Origin: Thalassotalea fonticola
GTDB taxonomy: Bacteria; Pseudomonadota; Gammaproteobacteria; Enterobacterales; Alteromonadaceae
Assembly: GCF_032911225.1 (NCBI RefSeq)
Contig: NZ_CP136600.1
Location: forward strand, 1,054,001 to 1,118,000
Length of the DNA: 64,000 nt
Reading direction: 5' to 3'
The translations under genes and the position numbers were made by a program. The stretch's first letter is position 1. The number at the start of each line of letters is the position of its first letter. Below are positions 16,522 through 26,293 of the stretch, one piece after another. The notes under the pieces were generated by a model, which had not been told where the DNA came from, made no database searches, and worked only from the letters and a program-made list of their open reading frames with translations.

Positions 16522-17592
16522 CTACTTTATAGCTTCTGTTATTTTCTTCTTAGTTAATTTCATATTAATGCGTACAAAAATTTCTTTACGTATAAAAGTA
16601 ACAATTATAAAGCTGTTCATTGCTGTACCGAATATTGAACTGACAATAAGCATTATTAAGTACCATGTTGGCATTCTTGCACCGTCATGTAAAAACCGAG
16701 CAATGTATTTTAATTGATAAGCTAGGCTTTTCTCTTTAAATGTTTGCGCCGATTGTAATTGGCCATTATGTAGGTCGATTTTTATGGTGTCGGTTTGTTG
16801 TAAACCGAACATGGTATCGTCATTAAAACTTAGTGAGTATATATAACTATCCCCTTCCTTAGTTCGAGGTTTTGATATCGACACTAGCTTTGATTTTGGC
16901 CAAAGTTTTTGAGCAGCTAAAATTTGTGCTTGCCAGTTATTCGCATGGGCTATTACGGGTGTTGGTTTGTTTTCATCTAAGGTCGACTCTCCCCAAAAAC
17001 CATAAGTAATGTAAGCACCACTTATTGCCATAACCAATAACGGTATTGAAAACAGTAAACCCAACTGAATGTGGCTCTTTATCAGTGCGCTATTTTTAGT
17101 GTTTTTAGGTAGAGTTTGCTTCCATCTAAAACCTTTTTTAATCAACCACCATAAATATAAACCAATAAACATAATAATAGTTGCCAAAACAGCGCTAATG
17201 GCATTTGCGTGCATACCTGCTTCACCTAATTGAAAGTTACGATGAAAAAAGAATAGCCAGCGCCAAACGTGATTATTGGCATTTAATTGCGTGTTTATCT
17301 CGGTTAATTCAGTGGTTAAAAATACCGACTTTTCTCGTGAATAAGCTTCTACATATGGATTGGTTGCAGTCGGTAATTTAACTGCGGTAGCAGTTGGGTA
17401 ATTAGTAATAATATGCGCCGCTATTTGAGCTTTTTGTTCTGCAGTTAAACTAGAGTATGTTTGACCTTTATCATCGAAACGCTTAATTAAATCGACGCTA
17501 CCAAGGTAAATACCTGTAGTTAATACTATGAGCATTACCAGACTGATAATAAAGCCAAGCCAGTTATGTAGAAGTTTTAAAAATTTTGTCAT
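16522..17592 (-). CDS. PepSY-domain inner-membrane protein of an iron-uptake module
   Basis: A 356-residue protein of the PepSY-associated membrane helix family. Four membrane segments are visible (about 10-30, 130-152, 175-197, 313-338) with a large periplasmic PepSY-type region between the first two and a smaller one later. A His-rich stretch near the second helix (Phe-Phe-His-Arg-Asn) fits the proposed heme or ferric-siderophore reductase role of this family. It is directly downstream of a siderophore receptor gene with only a hairpin between, which supports reductive release of iron from the imported siderophore. Confidence 0.8.
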   Translation of the reverse strand: MTKFLKLLHNWLGFIISLVMLIVLTTGIYLGSVDLIKRFDDKGQTYSSLTAEQKAQIAAHIITNYPTATAVKLPTATNPYVEAYSREKSVFLTTELTEINTQLNANNHVWRWLFFFHRNFQLGEAGMHANAISAVLATIIMFIGLYLWWLIKKGFRWKQTLPKNTKNSALIKSHIQLGLLFSIPLLVMAISGAYITYGFWGESTLDENKPTPVIAHANNWQAQILAAQKLWPKSKLVSISKPRTKEGDSYIYSLSFNDDTMFGLQQTDTIKIDLHNGQLQSAQTFKEKSLAYQLKYIARFLHDGARMPTWYLIMLIVSSIFGTAMNSFIIVTFIRKEIFVRINMKLTKKKITEAIK

Positions 17593-17617
17593 ATGTGTTC
17601 AATTATTTAATATTGTG

Positions 17618-17654
17618 ACCACTTGTTTAGTTATTTAATTACTAAACAAGTGGT
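17618..17654 (-). terminator. Intercistronic hairpin between receptor and PepSY genes
   Basis: ACCACTTGTTTAG (17618-17630) and CTAAACAAGTGGT (17642-17654) form a perfect 13-bp stem with an 11-base loop. No T run follows on the minus strand, so it may reduce read-through or protect the receptor message from decay rather than fully terminate. Confidence 0.6.
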
Positions 17655-17679
17655 AGTTATGGGGGATTTTCAAATGGGA

Positions 17680-19761
17680 TTAAAAACTGGCTTTTACTTC
17701 AAAACGCACTGTGCGCTCTTCACCAACGGTGACGTTATTGGTGCCACCGCCAGCAAGATAGTTTGTGTCGAATAGGTTTTCAACATTCACTCTGAAGTTA
17801 ATATCATTACTAGCAAATCTAGTGGTATAAGTAGCCCCTAGATCTACGCGTGTGTAGGATTCTTTTTCGATAGTATTTTCGCTATCAGCAAAACGGTCTC
17901 CCTGATAAAAAACACCTGCGTTTAAAGCAACGTTTTCGCTTAGTTCATAACGCCCCCATAAAGATGCCGACCATTGTGGTGCATCAACGGGAGTTTTCCC
18001 TTGATAGTTTTCATCCCGTTCAAATTCAGCATCAAGATTCATGGCTGAAGCCATCATAAATAACTTATCAGTTACGGCTCCCTGAGCTGAAAACTCAAAA
18101 CCTTGGTGTCGTTGTAAGCCAGACTGGGTAGTGATGGAGTCATAATTTGGATCATTAAATAGCGCTTCAGTAATCAAAGAGCCGCTTTTTTCAATATCAA
18201 AGTACGCCGTTGTTACTAACAATCGCTCGCTAACTTGCCATTTTGCACCTAGCTCAATTTGTTCTGAGGTAATTGCGTCTATATTCATGCCATAGTTACT
18301 ATCTGTTTCATCGGTAATTGTTTCGCTTGATTGTGGCTCAAACCCTTCAGTGTAACTGGCATAAATAGTTGCATCATTATTTGGGTGATACATGATGCCA
18401 AACTTGGGTAATATAGATTCGTTATCAGCACCTTGTTTATTTTGTTTGTCATACCGAGCACCGATTGATAACTGCCAGAATTCATTAAATGTAATTAAAT
18501 CTTGAACATAGACCCCGTAATAGTCATATGCACTGGTATACAGGCTGTCGTCGGTTTTATAACTAATGTTTGGTTTTTCTGGCTCAGGAGAACCTGGTAC
18601 ATACTCAAATGAGTCTGCAGATGTTTTTAATTGGCCATAATAATAATCTAGGCTATTTGCGCCTAATAAAAGCTGATGAGTTATTCCTACTAATTCAAAT
18701 TCGCCACTGAAATCAATAAACGTGGTTTTAAATTGCCAATCGTCAAAACGATCATAAGGCTTTGATTGATAACTATCTCCTGCTTGATAATCGTCAGGCT
18801 TTTTTGGTGCTGATTCAAAACGTTGACGTTCAAAATTTTGCTCGTTATATCCCAGCTTTACCTGCCAACTTTCCGCAAGATAGTAGGTCAAGTCGATACC
18901 TGTGTTTTCAACGTTAATGTCAGTGAATGCCCAAGACATATCATAAATTGTTTTATCATCGCCAATGATTTCGCCACTTTCATCAAGCCAGGCACCTGTA
19001 TCAAGCCCTGCTTTGTCCTCAGTTCGGTCATAATGAATGCGTAGCAATAACTCATCGCTTACATCATAATCAAGCACCATAGAGCCCAAGAAACGATCAC
19101 GTTCACGTTCTTCTCCATTTTCATATTCTCGGCTAAAAATAACATCTTGTTTTACCAATACCGTTCTGTAGCGTAAAGATTCATCATTGCTGAGCGCCCC
19201 ACCACTATCTAAGGTGAAACGATTCGAACCGTTTTGATCGGTATCCATACTTACATTGGTAAATTGCTTGTGTGTAGGTTTTTTAGTTACCATATTAATC
19301 AGACCGCCTGGGGCAGATTGACCATAAAGGATGCTTGCCGGTCCTTTTATAATTTCTACAGAGTCAAGCGTTTCAATGGGTTGTTGATAGTGGGACCAAT
19401 GTTGGTGACCATCACGTAAATATCCGGTAGATGAGCTTAGTTCAAAACCTCGGGAGCTAAATACTTCTCTATTTCGCTGTTTTGAGCCTGCAGTTAAACT
19501 TGCATCGTTTGCCACAACCTCACCTAGTGTCGTAGCCAGTTGTTCATCAATTATTGTAATTGGTATAACCGTTACCGATTGCGCAGTTTCGAGTAAAGGT
19601 GTATCTACTCGTGTGGCGCCAGATGCGTTATCAACTTTGTAATCATTGAAATAACTGCCTTGTATTTGAATAACTTCAATACCTGGCATTTGCTGCTCAG
19701 CCATAGCGGTTGAAAGTGAACAAGAAGAGAAAATTGCGAGAGAAAGAGAAGTTTTGTTCAT
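17680..19761 (-). CDS. TonB-dependent siderophore receptor
   Basis: An outer-membrane receptor taking up ferric siderophore with TonB energy. The start at 19761 gives a clean signal peptide ending Ser-Thr-Ala-Met-Ala; the frame is open 16 codons further upstream, but that extension would precede the signal sequence. Seen: TonB-box-like Glu-Val-Ile-Gln-Ile near the mature N terminus, a plug domain with the siderophore-receptor hallmark Ile-Ile-Lys-Gly-Pro-Ala-Ser-Ile-Leu-Tyr-Gly, a long beta barrel and a terminal Phe. About 693 residues is normal. A Fur-box match lies upstream and the PepSY gene downstream. Confidence 0.93.
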   Translation of the reverse strand: MNKTSLSLAIFSSCSLSTAMAEQQMPGIEVIQIQGSYFNDYKVDNASGATRVDTPLLETAQSVTVIPITIIDEQLATTLGEVVANDASLTAGSKQRNREVFSSRGFELSSSTGYLRDGHQHWSHYQQPIETLDSVEIIKGPASILYGQSAPGGLINMVTKKPTHKQFTNVSMDTDQNGSNRFTLDSGGALSNDESLRYRTVLVKQDVIFSREYENGEERERDRFLGSMVLDYDVSDELLLRIHYDRTEDKAGLDTGAWLDESGEIIGDDKTIYDMSWAFTDINVENTGIDLTYYLAESWQVKLGYNEQNFERQRFESAPKKPDDYQAGDSYQSKPYDRFDDWQFKTTFIDFSGEFELVGITHQLLLGANSLDYYYGQLKTSADSFEYVPGSPEPEKPNISYKTDDSLYTSAYDYYGVYVQDLITFNEFWQLSIGARYDKQNKQGADNESILPKFGIMYHPNNDATIYASYTEGFEPQSSETITDETDSNYGMNIDAITSEQIELGAKWQVSERLLVTTAYFDIEKSGSLITEALFNDPNYDSITTQSGLQRHQGFEFSAQGAVTDKLFMMASAMNLDAEFERDENYQGKTPVDAPQWSASLWGRYELSENVALNAGVFYQGDRFADSENTIEKESYTRVDLGATYTTRFASNDINFRVNVENLFDTNYLAGGGTNNVTVGEERTVRFEVKASF

Positions 19762-19836
19762 TTTAGATCTCATTAAGTTGTTTGTTGTTTTTGTGTGTTC
19801 GAATCGCAACGGATTCTAATTCACTTGAAATCAAAT

Positions 19837-19855
19837 GTAAATAAGAATCATTATC
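19837..19855 (-). promoter_or_regulatory. Fur box of the siderophore receptor
   Basis: The 19 bases ending AATCATTATC match the Fur consensus GATAATGATAATCATTATC at about 15 positions, with one half perfect. The site lies about 75-95 bases upstream of the receptor start. Iron-starvation induction through Fur is expected. Confidence 0.8.
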
Positions 19856-20102
19856 ATTCGCAATAAACTTAAAAGGTATAGATTTATAAATATTTAATAA
19901 GGCCAAAGGCAGAAGCCTTATAAATATATTTATTTATCGATTTATATGAACTGGTAGATGAGGATTTATGGTAGGAAACAAGCTTTGAGACGGCTTATTA
20001 GCTTTATATAATCAATAAAGCTAAACGCTATGAATGTTTTATTTAAAAGGCTTTGTAGGGTATTTAAAAGCTAAACACCCTTCTTACGTTTGAACTGTTG
20101 AA

Positions 20103-20768
20103 TTAATCGTCTTTGATCCAAGGTGATATTACTTGTGGCGGCATATCAAAGCTAATAGCCATATCATTAGATTGATTCTTTTGATTTATGTCTAACTTAC
20201 ACTTGTCTTGTTGGCAATTTAAAGCACTTTTAAATTCTTCATTGATATAAGAAATACTGTCAGCACGACTAAGTTCAACATGTAAGCCACTTACATTTGG
20301 CATCATAAACCAAAGGAATGAACCAAATTCATCAACAAGCTCTTGCATCTGCTTGGTGATTAACGCTAACTCACTAAAGCTAAAGTCTGTTTTGGTTTTA
20401 TCTTTAACTTGCATCTGCATTTGTAAGATACAGTTTTGATATTCATCTTTTAGCTTTACTCGTAATAAAGCAAACTTGTCGTACAATTCACGCGATAATG
20501 GCACTAAAAGTTGGCCATCTGCAGCTATATCAACTTGCTCAGGCTCTTTGCCTTGTGCCAGCATAGTGGCACTAACCAGATCACAACGGGTTCTTTTATA
20601 AGAATCGACCAGATAAAATCCCATGGTAATTTGATCAAGCTTGTTTTCTTTAATCAAATCTAAGCGCTGATAAAAGCCTTTATACTCCAGATCTACCGCT
20701 TGGCTGGCAAAAGCAGTAAGCGATAACATGCCTGCCACAATGTACTGTTTTATTGATTTTGTTTTCAT
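20103..20768 (-). CDS. DUF2987-type periplasmic protein
   Basis: About 221 residues from the ATG that begins the signal peptide (frame open 8 codons more). The signal peptide ends Ala-Phe-Ala-Ser-Gln-Ala. The mature start Leu-Glu-Tyr-Lys-Gly-Phe-Tyr is typical of DUF2987 proteins of Alteromonadales and Vibrio. Four Cys are spread through the domain. Function unknown. It lies about 30 bases after the Bax-like gene on the same strand, so the two are probably co-transcribed and may act together at the cell wall. Confidence 0.75.
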   Translation of the reverse strand: MKTKSIKQYIVAGMLSLTAFASQAVDLEYKGFYQRLDLIKENKLDQITMGFYLVDSYKRTRCDLVSATMLAQGKEPEQVDIAADGQLLVPLSRELYDKFALLRVKLKDEYQNCILQMQMQVKDKTKTDFSFSELALITKQMQELVDEFGSFLWFMMPNVSGLHVELSRADSISYINEEFKSALNCQQDKCKLDINQKNQSNDMAISFDMPPQVISPWIKDD

Positions 20769-20801
20769 TGGAGTCTGTTTCTTAAATTTCATTTAACTCG
20801 T

Positions 20802-21644
20802 TCACGCTTTAATATATTTATGGTTATGACGCAGCATAGTATTTATTTCGACAATATAATCTATACCACGCTCTGAATACGGTAATAAGCCGGTAGCAAG
20901 TACATTAGGCAGAAGTTCAACATCATTGTCTCTTAACTGCCCTCTTATAGTTCTAAATAAGTCATACGCTGCATTGGTATTAATATTATGAAAATAATGA
21001 TTAACCATCTGCTCTAGGCTATCAAAAGCTGCTACTTCATGATTAAGGCCTGAATCTCTGCCTTTAGGCACAAGGCCACAACCTTTTTTAAAGCACCACA
21101 TACCAAAAAAGTTTAAACCAATGCGAGCAAAGCGAGAGCTGCCCCAAGCCGACTCATTTGCAGCTTGAACCAAAACTAATTCTCTTGGTATTTGATCAAT
21201 TCTTAATAACAACTGCTTTATAATAATTTCAGTTGAGGAAGTATTTTTTAATTTGTACTTTTGCGCTTGTTTAGTTAAAAAGTTACGTTGTTTTCTCGAT
21301 AAAGGTTTATCTGCAGCTAGGTCTTCAGCAATTTTAACAACCTTAGATCTACGCTTGGCAAGCCTTTTATTTTCATCATCGATGGCTGGTTTTAAAAAGT
21401 CAAAGAATTGCTGCTTGCGCGTCGGGATATCTTTAATAGTAATAAAATTAGGTAATTGCACATCATGTAACGGTTGTTCAACAACTCTAGTGGGTTTTGT
21501 TGCCGTTCTGTTTTCTATTTTATGATCACTTATCAGGACTTCTGTTTCACTAATAAATATAAATGGGAATAATGCCATCATAAAAATGGCAATGAGTAAT
21601 ACACCTTTAATTGTATTATGTTTTTTTCTATTTGGACTAACCAT
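20802..21644 (-). CDS. Bax-like glucosaminidase
   Basis: A 280-residue protein with an N-terminal membrane anchor (about 14-32) and a periplasmic glucosaminidase domain (about 140-275) like E. coli Bax, expected to cut glycan strands of peptidoglycan. The catalytic Glu lies in Gln-Ala-Ala-Asn-Glu-Ser-Ala-Trp-Gly-Ser-Ser-Arg, the hallmark of this family, followed by Phe-Phe-Gly-Met-Trp-Cys-Phe. The middle region (about 90-130) is basic and helical. The DUF2987 gene follows. Confidence 0.85.
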   Translation of the reverse strand: MVSPNRKKHNTIKGVLLIAIFMMALFPFIFISETEVLISDHKIENRTATKPTRVVEQPLHDVQLPNFITIKDIPTRKQQFFDFLKPAIDDENKRLAKRRSKVVKIAEDLAADKPLSRKQRNFLTKQAQKYKLKNTSSTEIIIKQLLLRIDQIPRELVLVQAANESAWGSSRFARIGLNFFGMWCFKKGCGLVPKGRDSGLNHEVAAFDSLEQMVNHYFHNINTNAAYDLFRTIRGQLRDNDVELLPNVLATGLLPYSERGIDYIVEINTMLRHNHKYIKA

Positions 21645-21689
21645 TATAAGATCCTTCTTATATTCATAAACTAAATTGATTCATATCTA

Positions 21690-22463
21690 CTAAGCTGAAA
21701 AGTACATGTCTTGTTCACCAGGTTTACCGATTACCTGCATACGAACACCAAAAATTTCTCGATATAAAATACCCTTAATATTGTAATAAAGTGGCGCTAA
21801 AAACCCCATAGAGATAAAAAATATAACCATAGCAATTATTGGCGGAAAGCCCAGAAAACCAGGCAATAATGACAGCATCGCGGCCAGCAACAACAAGCTA
21901 TATATCTGTAACAATTTAAACCATTGAAAGCGTGTTGCTTTTAACGATAAAACAATAGCAGGAATTGGTGACATATTTTTTTCAACAATAAGTGGAATTG
22001 TAAGCGATAAAGCTACTGCAAGGTAAATGCCGGGTAAAATCAAGTAAAAACCTAGTGAGGTGATACTGGCAATAATAAGCGCGGTAATCGCGGTATAGGC
22101 GCTGCGTTTTAAAAATGCAAAAACAAAACCGGTACGGGTTTTAATGCCAACAGCATGCGAAACCCCCATCATTTCAATACCGGCAATAAAAGGCCATAAC
22201 AACACGGTAATGATTAAATTAATCGCCACTTGCGCTTGATTATTTTGCATTACCGTTTCAATACCGCCCATATATTGTGCGGCAACCATGGTAATAATAA
22301 TGCCCATTAAAAAGACAAAAACCAAACCTAACAGTATTGCTTGTTTATTGGTTTTAGTTAATAACCATCCTTCTTTTAAAATTGCCTGAACATCGAGTTT
22401 GTATTCTCCTTGAACTGCTTTTTCAAGGTTAGAGCCTATTTCAACGAATCTTTTTTCTTGCAC
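21690..22463 (-). CDS. Hypothetical integral membrane protein, 257 residues
   Basis: About six membrane helices after a 30-residue hydrophilic start that includes Trp33 in Glu-Gly-Trp-Leu-Leu. The helices contain many Gly, Pro and Ile residues, and the pattern resembles the DUF975/BPSS1780-like membrane proteins without a specific match I can name. It may share transcription with the Bax-like gene 45 bases downstream, though the gap leaves room for a promoter. Function unknown. Confidence 0.7.
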   Translation of the reverse strand: MQEKRFVEIGSNLEKAVQGEYKLDVQAILKEGWLLTKTNKQAILLGLVFVFLMGIIITMVAAQYMGGIETVMQNNQAQVAINLIITVLLWPFIAGIEMMGVSHAVGIKTRTGFVFAFLKRSAYTAITALIIASITSLGFYLILPGIYLAVALSLTIPLIVEKNMSPIPAIVLSLKATRFQWFKLLQIYSLLLLAAMLSLLPGFLGFPPIIAMVIFFISMGFLAPLYYNIKGILYREIFGVRMQVIGKPGEQDMYFSA

Positions 22464-22589
22464 AATAATGATTTTCTTTTTTGAGAATGAAAGATGATTA
22501 TACCAAACTAATACTAAGTCTAATACCGGGTGATTAGTAAAGTATGGTTAAGTTTGTAATGAATTATGTGATTTTGTACTAAAACAGGA

Positions 22590-23222
22590 TCAAATAAGTA
22601 CTATTTTTATTGCTAAAGCGATCAGCACTATTCCCATAAAACGATCAATTACATGGGCCTTTTGTAAAAGCTTTTCTCTAAATTTCCCTATGGTTAACAT
22701 CACCGATAAAAAGCTAAACCATGCAGCAGTAGCAATTGCCATATAGCCACCGTAAAATGCTTGGACTGAAGTTGGCGTTTGCGCTGAAATTATCAAGGAA
22801 AACAAAGACACAAAAAATAAAGTCGCTTTAACGTTCAAGCCATTGACTAAAAATCCGGTCAAAAATGCTTTACCCGAAGATTGTTCCTGCTTATGTGCAA
22901 ATTTTACATTGTCGTCTTTATGGCTTGCTTTCGCACGCAGTCCTTGCATACCAATATAGAATAAATAGGCTGCCGCGATATAAGACAATACGGTGAAATA
23001 CATCGGATTTTGGGAAATTAATAAACCAATACCGATTAATGAATAAGTCACATGAAGAAGTATCGCCGTTCCTACACCAAGACTGGTGATAATTGCTGTG
23101 CGACGGCCGCGCGTTAAACTTTGTTTAACAATTACAGCAAAGTCTGGACCCGGGCTAGCCACCGCTAAAAAATGCACCAGTGCAATGGTTAAAAATTCGG
23201 CGTAATACTGACTTAAATCCAT
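22590..23222 (-). CDS. LysE/RhtB-family amino-acid exporter
   Basis: A 210-residue exporter with six hydrophobic segments and the family signature Ala-Ser-Pro-Gly-Pro-Asp-Phe-Ala near residues 22-29. It is complete and distinct from the LysE gene at 4588. The substrate is unknown; this branch often exports threonine, homoserine or similar compounds. It starts 12 bases after the DUF1415 gene and is probably in the same operon. Confidence 0.85.
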   Translation of the reverse strand: MDLSQYYAEFLTIALVHFLAVASPGPDFAVIVKQSLTRGRRTAIITSLGVGTAILLHVTYSLIGIGLLISQNPMYFTVLSYIAAAYLFYIGMQGLRAKASHKDDNVKFAHKQEQSSGKAFLTGFLVNGLNVKATLFFVSLFSLIISAQTPTSVQAFYGGYMAIATAAWFSFLSVMLTIGKFREKLLQKAHVIDRFMGIVLIALAIKIVLI

Positions 23223-23234
23223 GTAAAAGATCCT

Positions 23235-23786
23235 TTATCTTTCTTTTTTGAGGTTTAGAAGAAACTGTGTAAAAAACTCGCTGCCTTTTTTATAGCACAG
23301 TTCAATATTTCTATCGGGTATTCCTTCTGGATCAGGGTGGGCATTAACTGCCCTATCCATCGACGCTTCCCGTATAATGTGCAAAATAGGAAATGGTGAT
23401 CGGTTAGTAAAATTACTTTCATCATCTTCAGCCACGCCATTAAAGACATAATCGGGGTGAAAAGATGCTATTTGATAAACCCCTTCATATCCCTCTGCCA
23501 CCATAAGGTTTTCAGCCATATTGACTAACTCAAGGTAATCGTAAAAGTATTGAAAGTTTTCTGGGTAAATAACTAAAGTCGTTTCAAGCTCTGGATGTTC
23601 ATCCAAATGTTTACATTCTTCCAGTAAAGATTGCAGCGCCGAGGCTAAATCAACATTTCGAACAACCGGATAAGCAATAGTATTTTGTACAAACTCTTTT
23701 TTCGCAAAAGGACAAAAATTCAAACCGATAATGATTTCGTCTACCCATTGTTTGCATTGATTTATTACTTGTTGATCGCTGTACAT
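23235..23786 (-). CDS. DUF1415 protein
   Basis: A 183-residue cytoplasmic protein of DUF1415, recognisable from the N-terminal Trp-Val-Asp-Glu-Ile-Ile-Ile-Gly-Leu-Asn-Phe-Cys-Pro-Phe-Ala and the later His-Pro-Asp-Tyr-x-Phe and Arg-Ser-Pro-Phe-Pro segments. The conserved Cys25 and several His residues hint at an enzyme, but no activity is established to my knowledge. It is followed at 12 bases by a LysE-type exporter. Confidence 0.85.
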   Translation of the reverse strand: MYSDQQVINQCKQWVDEIIIGLNFCPFAKKEFVQNTIAYPVVRNVDLASALQSLLEECKHLDEHPELETTLVIYPENFQYFYDYLELVNMAENLMVAEGYEGVYQIASFHPDYVFNGVAEDDESNFTNRSPFPILHIIREASMDRAVNAHPDPEGIPDRNIELCYKKGSEFFTQFLLNLKKER

Positions 23787-23949
23787 AAGAAAATACTTGG
23801 TTTTAATAAAGTATTAGTTTACCAATTTCCCTCCGCTTGTTACTAATACATTTTAAATTTAATTATATTGGACGATGAACAGTCGGGGTTCTTGCTATTA
23901 CCCATTGGTGAGTTACTATTAGAACATGTAAGTATTGTAACGGACTGAT

Positions 23950-24444
23950 ATGTTTAAATTTATTTTTAGCTCCTTAGATAAAATATTGTTTTCCGTAAAT
24001 GTTGTACTAGCCATGCAATTACCGGGCTTTATTCAACAATACGGTCAGCGTATATCAGGCCATTTAGCTGAAGCTCAATATCAACTGCAAAAATATCAAT
24101 ACATTGCCGATCAACACTACCAGGGCGATATATTATTGTTGGTAAAGCGTTATCAAATGAATAGCGATCCAGGTATAAACGCTGCTGGTGATGTGGTGTT
24201 TGACTTAATTGAACGCATATCCTTATTAACGCATCACGTTGCTCATTTATTTGAGTCAGATTATTTTGCCAAAATATACTATTTTATAATTGAAATAGAT
24301 TTAGATATAGCCAAAGCAACATTACAAGATTATCAATTAACAATCCCTTTAAATACTGCGGCAATAGCAACCGGTATAGGCTTTGCTATCTTCGTTAGCG
24401 TAATTTCTACAATGACTTTAAATTTATTTCAAAGAAACACTTAA
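23950..24444 (+). CDS. DUF2937 membrane protein
   Basis: A 164-residue protein with the DUF2937 pattern: a short N-terminal segment that includes Gln-Leu-Pro-Gly-Phe, a long helical and probably coiled region with Gln, Tyr and Leu (about 30-70), a second hydrophobic part and a final membrane helix (about 135-158). It is found in many marine gammaproteobacteria; function unknown. It lies 58 bases before the oxidoreductase operon. Confidence 0.75.
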   Translation: MFKFIFSSLDKILFSVNVVLAMQLPGFIQQYGQRISGHLAEAQYQLQKYQYIADQHYQGDILLLVKRYQMNSDPGINAAGDVVFDLIERISLLTHHVAHLFESDYFAKIYYFIIEIDLDIAKATLQDYQLTIPLNTAAIATGIGFAIFVSVISTMTLNLFQRNT

Positions 24445-24502
24445 TTATTTGCATAAATTGTGTACATTATAAGTAACGGTTTACTAAATTTGTGGTGTCA
24501 TT

Positions 24503-26293
24503 TTGAAAAAAACGGATGTGTCAAACTACAACCATTACCTAAAAGTTGTTGATTGCCAACAAGCTTGCCCTGCCCATACGCCTGTTCCTGAGTACATTCG
24601 CCTAATAAGCGATAAACGTTATACCGACGCCTACATGCTTAATTGGCAATCTAATGTATTCCCTGGCGTTTTAGGAAGAGTATGCGACCGCCCGTGCGAG
24701 CCCGCTTGTAGAAGAGGTAGAGTTGAAGAAGAGCCTGTTGCTATATGTCGGTTAAAACGAGTAACAGCAGACTATAAAGACGACATTACCGAACTTTTAC
24801 CAAAAGCCCCCAGTGAAAATAATGGTAAACACATAGCTCTTATTGGCGCAGGCCCGGCGTCATTAACGGTAGCTAGAGATTTATTACCATTAGGTTATCG
24901 AGTATCTATTTTTGATCGGGATGCAAAGGGTGGCGGAATGATGCGTAGTCAAATACCAGCATTTCGATTACCTGAAACCGTGCTTGATGAAGAAATAGAT
25001 TACATTTTAAATATGGGCGCAGAAACTCACTTTGGTAAACCAATCACCAGTCTGCATATGTTATTGCAACGAAATTTTGATGCAATCTTTGTCGGTACAG
25101 GAGCCCCTAGAGGCAGGGCTTTAAATATTCCTGGCTATGAACAAGCCAAGTCACACATCGCCATTGGTATAGATTGGTTAGCTAATGTCAGCTTTGGTCA
25201 TAGCGATTCCGCCCCCAAAAGAGTTGTAGTGCTAGGTGGCGGTAATACTGCGATGGATTGCTGCCGCACTGCTAAACGGCTTGGCGCGAAAGATGTAAAA
25301 GTTATTGTGCGCTCGAGCTATGCTGCAATGAAAGCGTCCCCCTGGGAAAAGGAAGATGCGAAAGCTGAAAGCATCGATATTATTGTTAACCACACCCCAA
25401 AAGAATTTGTCATTGAAAAAGGTAAATTAAAAGGTGTGTTGTTTGATGAAGTTGAATCATTTTACGACCGCGGCGGTCACCGTGTGCTTAACAATACCGG
25501 AAATACTTTGCTGGCTGAATGTGACCTAGTGCTCGTTGCCATTGGCCAAGATACATCATTTCCTTGGATAGAACGCGATATAGGCCTAGATTTTAATGAT
25601 TGGGATCAGCCCTGTTTAAACGAAGCAACATTACAATCGAGCATTGAAAAAGTCTTTTTTGGTGGTGATGCAGCATATGGCCCGGAAAACATCATAACCG
25701 CTGTTGCCCACGGTCATAAAGCCGCTATTTCTATCGATTTATTTTGTCAAGGCAAAGTACCAAGCCAAAGACCAATTAGTAACTTCAACCTTATCAGTCA
25801 AAAAATGGGCATGCATGAATGGAGTTACACCAACATTATAGACCATGACAATCGCAACCTTGTGCCCCATATAAGCTGGGAAGAAGCAGTAAAAGAACTA
25901 ACAACAGAAGTTGAACTGGGCTTTGATGAACAATTAGCATTAGAAGAAGCGAGTCGTTGTTTAAATTGTGACGTGCAGACCGTGTTTACTGAAAGTACTT
26001 GTATTGAGTGTTCTGCTTGTGAAGATATATGTCCAACTGATTGCATTAACTTTATTGAGGATATAAAAGATAACCATACACCTGAGCAAGAACTGCTAAA
26101 AGGTAAACTGAAAGTAGACAAAGCCACCGACGAGCAAGACTATTTCATCTCCGACAAGCTCAAAACCGGCAATATTATGGTGAAAGATGAAGATATGTGT
26201 TTGCATTGTGGTTTATGTGCAGAACGTTGCCCTACAGCCGCATGGGATATGCAAAAACTTACCCTTGATAACATAGAGGCGACAATAAAATGA
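24503..26293 (+). CDS. FAD/NAD(P)H oxidoreductase fused to a 2[4Fe-4S] ferredoxin domain
   Basis: A 596-residue flavoprotein related to the small subunit of glutamate synthase, first gene of a three-gene operon. Order: N-terminal GltD-type iron-sulfur module (Cys18, 22, 61, 65, 69), FAD site Gly-Ala-Gly-Pro-Ala (115-119), a nucleotide site Gly-Gly-Gly-Asn-Thr-Ala-Met near 245, the Gly-Gly-Asp-Ala FAD-closing motif, then two ferredoxin-type 4Fe-4S sites (Cys500/503/506/510 and Cys566/569/572/576). Inferred role: passing electrons between NAD(P)H and the KorAB enzyme encoded next, without a separate ferredoxin. The start is TTG. The stop overlaps the korA start (ATGA). Confidence 0.85.
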   Translation: MKKTDVSNYNHYLKVVDCQQACPAHTPVPEYIRLISDKRYTDAYMLNWQSNVFPGVLGRVCDRPCEPACRRGRVEEEPVAICRLKRVTADYKDDITELLPKAPSENNGKHIALIGAGPASLTVARDLLPLGYRVSIFDRDAKGGGMMRSQIPAFRLPETVLDEEIDYILNMGAETHFGKPITSLHMLLQRNFDAIFVGTGAPRGRALNIPGYEQAKSHIAIGIDWLANVSFGHSDSAPKRVVVLGGGNTAMDCCRTAKRLGAKDVKVIVRSSYAAMKASPWEKEDAKAESIDIIVNHTPKEFVIEKGKLKGVLFDEVESFYDRGGHRVLNNTGNTLLAECDLVLVAIGQDTSFPWIERDIGLDFNDWDQPCLNEATLQSSIEKVFFGGDAAYGPENIITAVAHGHKAAISIDLFCQGKVPSQRPISNFNLISQKMGMHEWSYTNIIDHDNRNLVPHISWEEAVKELTTEVELGFDEQLALEEASRCLNCDVQTVFTESTCIECSACEDICPTDCINFIEDIKDNHTPEQELLKGKLKVDKATDEQDYFISDKLKTGNIMVKDEDMCLHCGLCAERCPTAAWDMQKLTLDNIEATIK